Shown one piece after another: positions 28,010 through 36,096 of a stretch of 64,000 bases of DNA. The stretch is from Oscillospiraceae bacterium (lineage in GTDB: Bacteria; Bacillota; Clostridia; Oscillospirales; SIG627). Position 1 is the first letter of the stretch, and each line of letters starts with the position of its first letter. The translations under genes were made by a program, and so were the position numbers. The notes under the pieces are model-generated. The model saw only the letters and a program-made list of their open reading frames with translations. It did no database searches and was not told the DNA's origin. The stretch spans positions 22,450 to 86,449 of the forward strand of contig SVQW01000006.1 of NCBI GenBank assembly GCA_015065085.1, written 5' to 3'.

Positions 28010-29170
28010 TTATTTATTATAAAGCGGTGACATAGCGCGAAGCTTTTCCACCGTATTTTTAACGCATTCAAGAATGTAGTCACATTCTTCCGGGGTATTG
28101 TCCTCGTTTATGCTTATGCGCAGAGAGCCGTGCGCCACCTCGTGAGGCAAGCCGATGGCAAGCAGTACGTGGGACGGATCAAGAGATGCGGTGGAGCAAG
28201 CCGAGCCTGTGGAAACACAGATGCCCATAATATCCAGCCACAATATAAGACTTTCGCCCTCGATAAACTCAATTGAAACGTTTACGTTACCCGGCAAACG
28301 GTTATCCCTGTCGCCGTTAAGACGAGTGTAAGGAATTTCCAGAAGACCGTCAATAAGCTTATCACGCATATTTTTGATATACGCTCTTTTTGCCTTGCCG
28401 TTTTTCAGAGCAAGCTCAAGCGCCTTTGCCATTGCCACAATGCCGGCAACGTTTTCGGTACCTGCGCGCTTGCGTTTTTCCTGGCCGCCACCCTCTACGA
28501 GATTGTTTATGAGTGTTCCGCTCTTAATATATAAAGCGCCTATTCCCTTGGGTGCTCCGAACTTATGGCCCGAGAAAGACAGCATGTCAACACCCAGCTC
28601 ATTTACATCTATATCAACATGACCCACAGCCTGCACCGCATCGGTGAAGAAAGGAATTTTGTTTTCGTGCGCAATTTCACAAAGCTCCTTTATGGGCTGA
28701 ATTGTGCCGATTTCGTTATTCGCGTACATAACAGTTGCAAGAATGGTGTCGGGACGGATAGCCTTGCGGAACTCTTCAACGTCCACAATACCGTTTGTGC
28801 CTACACCCAGATATGTTACCTCATAGCCCTTTTTCTCCAGCGCCTTCATGGTGTGAAGCACGGCATGGTGCTCAATGGCGGAGGTGATTATATGCTTACC
28901 CTTTGCAGCATTTCTTTCGGCAATACCGCGTATTGCCCAGTTATCCGATTCGCTTCCGCAAGAGGTGAAATACAGCTCCTTAGGCTGACAGCCGATGAGG
29001 GATGCTATTTTCTCGCGGGCATTTTCAAGTGCCGCCTTAGCCTCGCGTCCCTTTGAATAAAGGCTGGACGGATTGCCGTAGTTCTCGCAGAGATACGGAA
29101 CCATCTCGTTTATAACCTGGTGTGATACTTTTGTTGTCGCCGCATTATCGGCGTATACAAACTTTGACAT
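28010..29170 (-). CDS. iscS: Cysteine desulfurase IscS/NifS
   Basis: The 386-residue pyridoxal-phosphate enzyme takes sulfur from cysteine to form a persulfide for Fe-S cluster and thiouridine synthesis. It has the N-terminal [11 protein letters not shown], the PLP lysine in [12 protein letters not shown], and the active cysteine in [13 protein letters not shown]. It is the shorter Firmicutes type. The start at 29170 has AGAGAGG upstream. It is followed in the same direction by the unknown membrane gene and iscU, and preceded by rnhA. Confidence 0.96.
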   Translation of the reverse strand: MSKFVYADNAATTKVSHQVINEMVPYLCENYGNPSSLYSKGREAKAALENAREKIASLIGCQPKELYFTSCGSESDNWAIRGIAERNAAKGKHIITSAIEHHAVLHTMKALEKKGYEVTYLGVGTNGIVDVEEFRKAIRPDTILATVMYANNEIGTIQPIKELCEIAHENKIPFFTDAVQAVGHVDIDVNELGVDMLSFSGHKFGAPKGIGALYIKSGTLINNLVEGGGQEKRKRAGTENVAGIVAMAKALELALKNGKAKRAYIKNMRDKLIDGLLEIPYTRLNGDRDNRLPGNVNVSIEFIEGESLILWLDIMGICVSTGSACSTASLDPSHVLLAIGLPHEVAHGSLRISINEDNTPEECDYILECVKNTVEKLRAMSPLYNK

Positions 29171-29245
29171 TTTCGTCAACCTCTCTTTTAAACCTGCAGA
29201 ATTTGCGGTTTACTGCATTTATGTTAATGTTAATTGTTTTCGCTC

Positions 29246-29683
29246 TTATTTGTACTGCATGGACTGCTCAACAGCCAATTTGTCGCACCTTTCGTTATAG
29301 ATGTTACCTGCGTGACCCTTGACCCAGACGTAAGAAACCTTGTGAATTTGAAGCAGTGCCAATAGTTTTTCCCAAAGGTCTCTGTTCAATGCAGGCTTCT
29401 TGTCCGACTTTATCCATCCGTTTTTCTGCCAGGAATAGACCCAGCCCTTGGTGATGGAATCTATAACGTATTTTGAATCACTGTACAGCTCCACCTCACA
29501 GGGCTCTTTGAGAGCTTCAAGGCCTGCAATAAGTGCGCACAGCTCCATGCGGTTATTTGTGGTTTCTCTTTCGCCGCCGCTTATTTCCTTGGTTTTGCCG
29601 TTATACAGCAAAATCGCGGCATATCCGCCTGCGCCGGGGTTTCCCGAGCAGGCTCCGTCAGTGTAAACGGTTACCTTTTTCAT
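29246..29683 (-). CDS. rnhA: Ribonuclease HI
   Basis: The 145-residue protein matches RNase HI length. It has the acidic active-site residues in VTVYTDGACSGNPGAGG, RMELCALIAGLEAL and ELYSDSKYVID, and the last Asp in ERCDKLA. It cuts the RNA of RNA-DNA hybrids. AAGGAA precedes the ATG. About 75 bases separate its stop from iscS, and it may share the transcript. Confidence 0.96.
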   Translation of the reverse strand: MKKVTVYTDGACSGNPGAGGYAAILLYNGKTKEISGGERETTNNRMELCALIAGLEALKEPCEVELYSDSKYVIDSITKGWVYSWQKNGWIKSDKKPALNRDLWEKLLALLQIHKVSYVWVKGHAGNIYNERCDKLAVEQSMQYK

Positions 29684-29825
29684 TTATTCCTTAAACTCCG
29701 AATGGGACGCCGCACGGACCGGCATCGGTGCAGAAAATTCTGCCCGACGCCGCATAATGCCCATACAGCCGCCCCATGCGTTTAGTCATATTAAATTAGT
29801 GTATTCCGGAAATGTCCTAAGTCGG
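29684..29825. other. Short GC-rich intergenic stretch with palindromes between rnhA and pnp
   Basis: It contains the perfect palindrome GCAGAAAATTCTGC (29729-29742) and a repeated GACGCCGCA motif (GACGCCGCACGG and GACGCCGCATAA). It may form a stem-loop structure that ends the pnp transcript. No gene is visible. Confidence 0.4.
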
Positions 29826-31946
29826 TTATTCTTCGGCAGGAAGAGCGTCCTTTCTGGACAGATTTATTCTTCCTTTGTCGTCGATTTCGATAAGCTTAAC
29901 AGGGATAATGTCGCCTACCTGAACGATGTCCTCAACCTTTTCAACACGCTTCTTATCCAGCTTGGAGATGTGTACAAGTCCCTCCTTGCCGGGAGCGAAC
30001 TCTACAAAGCAGCCGAAGGTCATAAGTCTTGTTACCTTACCGTTGTAAACAGAGCCGATTTCGGGGTCTTTTGCAATGGCATTAATCATTGCAAGAGCCT
30101 TGTAGCCTGCTTCCTTATCAACAGCGGCGATGAAGATGCTTCCGTCATCCTCGATATCAACCTTAGCACCGGTGTCGGCAACGATTTTCTGGATTACCTT
30201 TCCGCCGGGACCGATTACCTCACGGATTTTATCCACGTCAATGGTGGTGGTAATCATCTTGGGAGCATACTGAGATACATCCTCGCGGGGTGCCGGGATA
30301 GCCTTGAGAATTATATCGTCAAGGATTTCAAGACGTGCCGCATAGGTGGTATCCAGAGCGTTACGGATGATTTCGGGGGTAAGACCGTCTATCTTAAGGT
30401 CCATCTGAATGGAGGTGATACCGTTTTTAGTACCTGCAACCTTGAAGTCCATATCGCCGAAGAAGTCCTCAAGACCCTGAATGTCTATCATAGTCATCCA
30501 GCGCTCGCCCTCGGTGATAAGACCGCAGGAGATACCTGCAACGGGAGCCTTAATCGGAACACCTGCATCCATAAGAGCAAGGGTTGAGCCACAGACAGAA
30601 GCCTGAGAGGTAGAACCGTTGGAGGAGATAACCTCGGAAACAAGTCTTATAGCGTAGGGAAATTCCTCAACAGAGGGGATTACAGGCAGAAGTGAACGTT
30701 CAGCCAGTGCACCGTGACCGATTTCGCGGCGTCCGGGGCTTCTGGAAGCCTTTGCCTCGCCTACCGAGTAGCCAGGCATGTTGTAGTGATGCATATATCT
30801 CTTGAACTCGTCGTTGTCAAGTCCCTCAAGAATCTGCTGATCGCCTACGGGGCCGAGAGTAGCAATGGTCATAACCTGAGTCTGACCGCGGGTGAACATA
30901 CCCGAGCCGTGAACTCTGGGGAACAGACCTACTTCAGCCGCCAGAGGTCTTATCTGGTCCATACGGCGTCCGTCAACACGCTTACCTTCATCAAGCAACC
31001 AGCGGCGGACAATTTTCTTCTGAAGTTTATAGATACATTCGTCGATCATAACGCCCTGTTCGGGGTATACTTCGTCGAATTTTTCGTGGATAGCATCAAT
31101 GATGGGCTGGAGGCGCTCATCGCGTACGTTCTTGTCGTCGGTATCAAGAGCGGCCTTAACATCTTCCTCTGCAAATTCTGCAATAGCATCAAACATATCA
31201 TGGTCAACCTCGCAGGAGTCGTAGGGGAACTTGGGCTTGCCTACTTCGGCAACAATGGAGTCAATGAAAGCAACAATGTTCTTGATTTCGTCATGAGCCA
31301 TCATAATGGCCTTATACATATCATCGTTGTTAACTTCCTTGGCGCCTGCTTCAATCATAACGACCTTTTCGCGGGAGCCTGCAACGGTAAGCTGAAGGGT
31401 GGAAACCTCATTCTGCTTTTCGTTGGGATTGATAACCAATTCGCCGTCTACCATACCCATGAATACGCCTGCAATAGGACCGTTCCAGGGAATATCGGAA
31501 ATAGAAAGCGCAACAGAAGCGCCTATCATAGCGGCGATTTCGGGGGAATTGTCCTGGTCAACGGACAGAACGGTCATGGACAGACAGATATCATTTCTCA
31601 AATCCTTGGGGAAAAGAGGACGGATAGGTCTGTCGATAACACGGGAGGTAAGAATAGCCTTTTCGGAGGGGCGTCCCTCTCTCTTGAGGAAGCCGCCGGG
31701 AATTTTACCTACCGAGTAAAGTCTTTCTTCAAAATCCACGGACAGAGGGAGAAAATCAATTCCGTCACGGGGCTTTGCACTTGCGGTAGCGCAAGCGAGA
31801 ATAACGGTATCGCCGTAGCGAACCAGACAGGAGCCGTTGGCAAGCTGAGCCATTTTACCGGTCTCGATAACGAGGGGACGGCCTGCAAGAGTGTACTCGA
31901 AAGTCTTATGGTTTTCAAAAACCAGGTCTTTGAACATTTCTGACAT
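29826..31946 (-). CDS. pnp: Polyribonucleotide nucleotidyltransferase (PNPase)
   Basis: PNPase degrades RNA by phosphorolysis from the 3' end. The 706-residue protein has two RNase PH domains (RPLVIETGKMAQLANGSCLV; RVHGSGMFTRGQTQ), a KH domain (REVIGPGGKVIQKIVADTGA) and an S1 domain (GSVYNGKVTRLMTFGCFVEF). The start is the ATG at 31946 after GAAAGG; an upstream in-frame start is less likely. It follows rpsO in the same direction, the classic rpsO-pnp order, with hairpins in between. Confidence 0.97.
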   Translation of the reverse strand: MSEMFKDLVFENHKTFEYTLAGRPLVIETGKMAQLANGSCLVRYGDTVILACATASAKPRDGIDFLPLSVDFEERLYSVGKIPGGFLKREGRPSEKAILTSRVIDRPIRPLFPKDLRNDICLSMTVLSVDQDNSPEIAAMIGASVALSISDIPWNGPIAGVFMGMVDGELVINPNEKQNEVSTLQLTVAGSREKVVMIEAGAKEVNNDDMYKAIMMAHDEIKNIVAFIDSIVAEVGKPKFPYDSCEVDHDMFDAIAEFAEEDVKAALDTDDKNVRDERLQPIIDAIHEKFDEVYPEQGVMIDECIYKLQKKIVRRWLLDEGKRVDGRRMDQIRPLAAEVGLFPRVHGSGMFTRGQTQVMTIATLGPVGDQQILEGLDNDEFKRYMHHYNMPGYSVGEAKASRSPGRREIGHGALAERSLLPVIPSVEEFPYAIRLVSEVISSNGSTSQASVCGSTLALMDAGVPIKAPVAGISCGLITEGERWMTMIDIQGLEDFFGDMDFKVAGTKNGITSIQMDLKIDGLTPEIIRNALDTTYAARLEILDDIILKAIPAPREDVSQYAPKMITTTIDVDKIREVIGPGGKVIQKIVADTGAKVDIEDDGSIFIAAVDKEAGYKALAMINAIAKDPEIGSVYNGKVTRLMTFGCFVEFAPGKEGLVHISKLDKKRVEKVEDIVQVGDIIPVKLIEIDDKGRINLSRKDALPAEE

Positions 31947-32004
31947 AATTTTTTCTGCCTTTCTTTTATTTTTTCGGCAACACACTGTATTAGCACTTAG
32001 AAAA

Positions 32005-32127
32005 ACGTCCGAAAAACGAAATGTTCGGGCATTTTTTTAACTGCTAATCGCTGTGCGCGCCGTTTTTTACGGGTTAAAAAACACTCAATTCAGCAATTTT
32101 GGGGATGTGGTAGTACACCACACCCCC
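32005..32127 (-). promoter_or_regulatory. rpsO-pnp intergenic hairpins
   Basis: GGGGATGTGG pairs with CCACACCCCC across a TAGTACA loop (32101-32127). It lacks a T-tract on the minus strand, so it may be an RNase III or stability hairpin rather than a terminator. A weaker hairpin with a partial U-rich tail (CCGAA/TTCGG, 32009-32028) lies closer to pnp. Hairpins processed between rpsO and pnp are known from other bacteria; function here is inferred. Confidence 0.45.
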
Positions 32128-32138
32128 AAAGTGTCTGA

Positions 32139-32402
32139 TTACTTTCTGATGTTGAGTTTTTCGATTATTGCTCTGTAACGGTTGATATCCTTCTTCATAA
32201 GGTAGTTGAGAAGGTTTCTTCTGTGACCAACCATCTTCAGAAGACCGCGACGGGAGTGATGGTCCTTGTTGTTAGCCTTGAGGTGCTCGTTGAGAGCGTT
32301 GATTCTTGAGGTAAGAATCGCGATCTGCACTTCGGGAGAACCGGTATCGGTTTCGTGAGTGCGGTAGGTAGAGATAATTGTTTGCTTTTCGTCTTTCAGC
32401 AT
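32139..32402 (-). CDS. rpsO: Ribosomal protein S15
   Basis: The 87-residue protein matches S15 length and sequence ([38 protein letters not shown]). It binds 16S rRNA in the central domain. GAAAGGTG precedes the ATG. A consensus promoter is 120 bases upstream and pnp follows. Confidence 0.98.
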   Translation of the reverse strand: MLKDEKQTIISTYRTHETDTGSPEVQIAILTSRINALNEHLKANNKDHHSRRGLLKMVGHRRNLLNYLMKKDINRYRAIIEKLNIRK

Positions 32403-32517
32403 TTTTGTTCACCTTTCATCATAAAGATTTTATTTTTTTAATGTAAAAGCCCGGCATAGGGCGGGTGAACAACGATAATGTTCCGTTGTCCCTACACTGC
32501 GCTGATACACATTGTGT

Positions 32518-32546
32518 ATTATAACACATAATTTTCCTGTTGTAAA
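32518..32546 (-). promoter_or_regulatory. Promoter and structured leader of rpsO-pnp
   Basis: On the minus strand, TTTACA (32546-32541), 17 bases and TATAAT (32523-32518). The leader between here and the rpsO start can fold ACAACG/CGTTGT and a CCCGCCCTATGCCGGGC stem. Such a leader could be an S15 autoregulatory site, but I cannot show that it matches a known class. Confidence 0.6.
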
Positions 32547-32573
32547 GATATGAATGAAAAAGTTTTAAAAAAG

Positions 32574-32861
32574 TTAAAAATTGAGTTCCTTTTCTTCTTT
32601 TTCTTCAAGAAGCCTTTTGAGTGCGCGGTTTTCACATATTTTCTGACGGCATTCGGATATTGCCACAACCGCCAGTGCCACACCGGCACCGATTGCGGCG
32701 GCTTCGGCAAGATTCATTTTTACCGAAAATCCCACCGACTTGCTCTTAGGCTCAGGGTCATGCTCACCTTTAAAAAGCGAAAGACGCAATTTTATATCCT
32801 TTTGAATATACGTTGTTCGCATTATGTCGGCAAGACGAAGTAAATCATTTTTAATTTTCAT
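32574..32861 (-). CDS. Small single-helix membrane protein, unknown function
   Basis: The 95-residue ORF has a strong ribosome site (AAAAGGAGG, seven bases before the ATG), which makes it credible. It has one likely membrane helix (NLAEAAAIGAGVALAVVAI) and charged ends, with a Lys/Glu-rich C-terminus (LKRLLEEKEEKEL). I do not recognise a family. It lies downstream of the SLH-parvulin gene in the same direction with about 50 bases between. Confidence 0.6.
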   Translation of the reverse strand: MKIKNDLLRLADIMRTTYIQKDIKLRLSLFKGEHDPEPKSKSVGFSVKMNLAEAAAIGAGVALAVVAISECRQKICENRALKRLLEEKEEKELNF

Positions 32862-32911
32862 GGTTTATCCTCCTTTTACGTTATGATGCGTTTGAAAAAT
32901 GTTATTATACA

Positions 32912-34735
32912 TTAATAAAGATTTGCAGGCTCAGCCATGTCGAAGATTTCGGAATATATCACTTCAATACCCACTTTTTTTGCAAAGGAAGCCATCTTTT
33001 CGCCAAGCTCTGCAGCCGAAATATCTGCTGCCAGTGCGGAATAATCGGCATCGGTTAACTCAAGGCGCTTTATTATATGGTAGCCGTAGGTTGTCTGCAC
33101 GGGTGTGCTGATTTTTCCCGGTTCAAGCTGTTTGCAGGCAGTTTCAAACTCAACCACCATTTCGCCGTCACAGAATAAATAGCCCTCCTCAGTCATACCG
33201 GGGTCAGTGTTATACTGTTCAACCAGCGCCATGAAATCCTCGCCGTTATCAAGCTTTTCCAGCACCTCATTTGCGGTTGCCTCATCAGCAACGAGTATAT
33301 GCTGTGCTCTCATGTATCCCTTTTCTTCAATATATGTGCCGATTTTTTTCTTGTCTACAATGATTTCTCCGTTATCGTCACAGTAAAGGAAGGTGCCAAG
33401 CTCAGCCGCCACAAGAGAAGCGGTTTCCATTTCGATAAGCATATCGGCGGTAATGCCCTGCTCTGCCATAAGCTCGCTGAGGCTTACACCGTACTGCGCG
33501 TACTGCATTTCAAGCTGTGCAACGCTGTCTGCCGCTTTTTTTCTGAGAGTATCAATAACAATTCCGTTTTCGCGTGCCATAACCGGAAGAGCGATGTGCT
33601 GTTGGATAATAGTTTGTGCCACACTGTCCTTAAGCTGCTTGGTCATTGCTGCGTAATCCTCGGGCATTTCTTTTTTAACCTGTTTCCATATCTCATTGTT
33701 TCCGCCGTCTACCTGGCTGAGAAATGCTCTGTAATAGTATTTGAAAAGGCCGAAAGAAATTTCAATATCCTTATACTTCATAACAGGACCGTCGGGAGAA
33801 ATGACCTTGCCGTCCTCGTACAAAAAGCCCTCGGGATTTGCAAGACGGATATATTTCATTACACTGAAATCCTTGCCTCCGATAAGAGTTCCGTACATAT
33901 CGTGATTTACCACCGTACCGGAAATGGGCATGGCAATTCTGTCGGAATAAATCTCCGTCATGGTGTTGGCGTTTCCGCCTCTGAAAACTATGCGTCCTTC
34001 TACGGAAATATTATTCAGTGCAATGCCGATAACAACACCGTCCGCAACAATAACGTCACCCTTTACGGTACAGTTTTCGAGAGTGACACCGTCGCTTGAT
34101 ATGATAACACTGCCCTCAATATCCTCGTTATAAGTGCCGGGGGCACTTATATATTTACCGAAAATGTTATACATCACCTGTGCAAACTCGGCGCGGGTAA
34201 TCTTTTGCTGAGGCTGAATGAATTCGCCCGAACCGTTTATGTACTTCGCGCTTACAAGTGCACTTACCGCACCCTTAGCCCAGTCGGAAACCTCTGCCGT
34301 ATCCTTGAATTTCTCAAGAACGGCAACGTCGCCGTCGGAAAGCGCAAGTGCGCGTGCAATTACGGCAAATGCTTCTTCACGCAGAATGGCATCGTCGGGG
34401 TTAAGCTTATTGCCGTCGCCGTTGAACAGACCCATTTTAACAGCTTTTGCCATGTATTCATAGTACCATTCTGTTTCGGGGACATCGGTAAATGCAGAAA
34501 TATCCGCTTTATCGCTGCCGCCGAAGGCACGTACCATAACCGTTGCCATTTCGGCACGGGTCAGATTATCCTCGGGAAGAAGAAGTCCGCCGTCGGAGCC
34601 TCCTATAAGACCGTTTTCCACAGCCGCCTTAAGCGCGGGAGCGGACCAGTCCTCAGGCATATCGGGAAAATCCACAGCGCTTACGGACAAAGCCGCAAGG
34701 CAAAGGATGAGCGTGAGAAGCAGTAATTTTTTCAT
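32912..34735 (-). CDS. S-layer-anchored parvulin-type foldase (SLH plus PrsA-like fusion)
   Basis: The 607-residue protein combines a signal peptide, three SLH motifs (residues about 20-195: FPDMPEDWSAPALKAAVENG, FTDVPETEWYYEYMAKAV, FKDTAEVSDWAKGAVSALV), and a short beta-helical stretch (VIISSDGVTLENCTVKGD). A SurA/PrsA-like helical region follows, and then a parvulin domain (RAQHILVADEATANEVLEKL to TTYGYHIIKRLEL). PrsA foldases are normally lipoproteins at the membrane; this one seems held by the S-layer or wall instead. The ATG at 34735 is preceded by AAAGGAG. Foldase activity is inferred from the parvulin fold. Confidence 0.85.
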   Translation of the reverse strand: MKKLLLLTLILCLAALSVSAVDFPDMPEDWSAPALKAAVENGLIGGSDGGLLLPEDNLTRAEMATVMVRAFGGSDKADISAFTDVPETEWYYEYMAKAVKMGLFNGDGNKLNPDDAILREEAFAVIARALALSDGDVAVLEKFKDTAEVSDWAKGAVSALVSAKYINGSGEFIQPQQKITRAEFAQVMYNIFGKYISAPGTYNEDIEGSVIISSDGVTLENCTVKGDVIVADGVVIGIALNNISVEGRIVFRGGNANTMTEIYSDRIAMPISGTVVNHDMYGTLIGGKDFSVMKYIRLANPEGFLYEDGKVISPDGPVMKYKDIEISFGLFKYYYRAFLSQVDGGNNEIWKQVKKEMPEDYAAMTKQLKDSVAQTIIQQHIALPVMARENGIVIDTLRKKAADSVAQLEMQYAQYGVSLSELMAEQGITADMLIEMETASLVAAELGTFLYCDDNGEIIVDKKKIGTYIEEKGYMRAQHILVADEATANEVLEKLDNGEDFMALVEQYNTDPGMTEEGYLFCDGEMVVEFETACKQLEPGKISTPVQTTYGYHIIKRLELTDADYSALAADISAAELGEKMASFAKKVGIEVIYSEIFDMAEPANLY

Positions 34736-34829
34736 TTTTTTCTCCTTTGTACTGAACATTCGTTTATTCATGAAACATTATACTTTATTTTATCACCAAA
34801 CACAAAGTATGTCAATAGTAAATTTATAA

Positions 34830-34858
34830 TTGACAAACCGTTCAAAAAGTGGTAAAAT
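34830..34858 (+). promoter_or_regulatory. Consensus promoter of the EamA transporter gene
   Basis: TTGACA (34830-34835), 17 bases, TAAAAT (34853-34858). The TTGACA lies inside a longer open frame, which argues that the protein really starts at 34890. Confidence 0.85.
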
Positions 34859-34889
34859 ACCGAAAGTATTTTTAAGGACGGTTATAATC

Positions 34890-35780
34890 ATGAAAAAAGG
34901 ACTTATCGGCTCAGCACTCGTTTTCATGGCAGGGGTGCTGTGGGGCTTTATGGGTGTTTTTGTGCGGGGGCTTTCGGTGTCGGGTTTTTCCCCTTTGCAC
35001 ATAATTATGGTGCGTGCAGCGGTCTCGGCTGTTGCCATGGCTGTATCGGCACTGATTGCAGACAGAGGCTCTTTCAGAGTAAAACCAAAAGATTTGTGGT
35101 GTTTTTTCGGCACGGGAATAGTCAGCCTGGCGCTGTTCGGCTATTGCTATTTCACCGCCATTGAAAAAACCTCAATGTCGGTGGCGGCAATACTTTTATA
35201 TACCGCACCCATCATGGTAATGGTAATGTCGGCACTGCTGTTCAGGGAAAAAATGACGCTTCAGAAGGTGTTGTGCCTGTGTGCGGCATTTATCGGATGC
35301 GTGTTTGTCACAGGTATTCTTTCGGGCAGCGAAGTTAAAATCGCTCCCGACGCACTGGGCTTCGGGCTGATGTCAGGCTTTGCATACGCTTTATACAGTA
35401 TTTTCGGCAGGTTTGCCATCAACCGCGGTTATTCCTCAATGACAATAACGCTTTACACCTTTGCTTTTGCATTTGCAGGGCTTTTTATTATTACCGATCT
35501 GCGCCCTGTCGTATCTGTAATATCCGAACAGCCTTCACTTATATTGTCATGCATTGCAATGGGCATCTGCACGGGATTTCTTCCTTATCTGCTGTACACG
35601 GCAGGGCTTGAACGGCTGGAATCCGGTAAAGCTTCCATTGTGGCTTCGGTAGAGCCTGCCGTCGCTACGGTATGCGGAATGATATTCTTCGACGAATTTC
35701 CGGACTTATTCGGTTGGCTGGGCATAGCACTTGTGCTGGGTGCAATAGTATTTCTGAACATTGATTTCAAAAAGAAATAA
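34890..35780 (+). CDS. EamA/DMT-family transporter
   Basis: The 296-residue protein has ten predicted membrane helices in two EamA repeats (GSALVFMAGVLWGFMGVFVRG opening the first; GFGLMSGFAYALYSIFGRFA opening the second). Members move amino acids, nucleotide sugars or small metabolites; the substrate is not known. The ATG follows AAGGACGG. It has its own promoter, is divergent from the SLH-foldase gene, and its terminator has been taken over by a mobile element. Confidence 0.88.
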   Translation: MKKGLIGSALVFMAGVLWGFMGVFVRGLSVSGFSPLHIIMVRAAVSAVAMAVSALIADRGSFRVKPKDLWCFFGTGIVSLALFGYCYFTAIEKTSMSVAAILLYTAPIMVMVMSALLFREKMTLQKVLCLCAAFIGCVFVTGILSGSEVKIAPDALGFGLMSGFAYALYSIFGRFAINRGYSSMTITLYTFAFAFAGLFIITDLRPVVSVISEQPSLILSCIAMGICTGFLPYLLYTAGLERLESGKASIVASVEPAVATVCGMIFFDEFPDLFGWLGIALVLGAIVFLNIDFKKK

Positions 35781-35790
35781 AACTAAAACA

Positions 35791-35823
35791 AAATCCCGAA
35801 ACGGTTTTGCCGTTTCGGGATTT
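35791..35823. terminator. Terminator hairpin, left flanking copy of element B
   Basis: Perfect 14-base arms (AAATCCCGAAACGG / complement) around a TTTTG loop, directly after the EamA gene. The same stem is found on the other side of the element at 36056-36088 but with the loop reversed (CAAAA). Confidence 0.75.
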
Positions 35824-36055
35824 CAGCGTGTCGATAAACCTATCGACACGCTGTGAGACTTTCGAAAAGTCAGGGATATTTTGCTGATTTAAGCCTGTCG
35901 GCGTACAAAGGTACGATAAGGCTTGAAGCGGCAAAAAGCGACAAACAGCAGGTGATATTCGATGTATCACCTGCTGTTAATTTGTTTTTTGATTTATTTT
36001 CGTCTTTTTTTAATATATTTTTCCGTCGCGGTATCACAACTTTCTCGAGAGTCTG
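35824..36055 (+). mobile_element. Terminator-flanked short mobile element, copy B (232 bp)
   Basis: It has the same length as copy A and is in the opposite orientation. It starts CAGCGTGTCGATAAA and ends, read on the minus strand, CAGACTCTCGAGAAA. The first hairpin reads CAGCGTGTCGAT / ATCGACACGCTG, so a T-A pair of copies A and C is replaced by C-G, keeping the pairing. The AAGCCT and AACAGCAGGTGATA hairpins are kept. Flanking hairpins are 33 bp each. It lies between two convergent genes (EamA transporter and acyl-CoA ligase), so it interrupts neither. Confidence 0.82.
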
Positions 36056-36088
36056 AAATCCCGAAACGGCAAAACCGTTTCGGGATGT
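36056..36088. terminator. Terminator hairpin, right flanking copy of element B (loop inverted)
   Basis: AAATCCCGAAACGG, CAAAA loop, then the complementary arm. It serves the minus-strand acyl-CoA ligase gene that ends at 36097. Confidence 0.7.
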
Positions 36089-36096
36089 TTCGTTTG

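Noticed and set aside
32101..32127. A terminator between rpsO and pnp
   Set aside because: The minus strand lacks a T-tract after the stem, so processing or stability is more likely.
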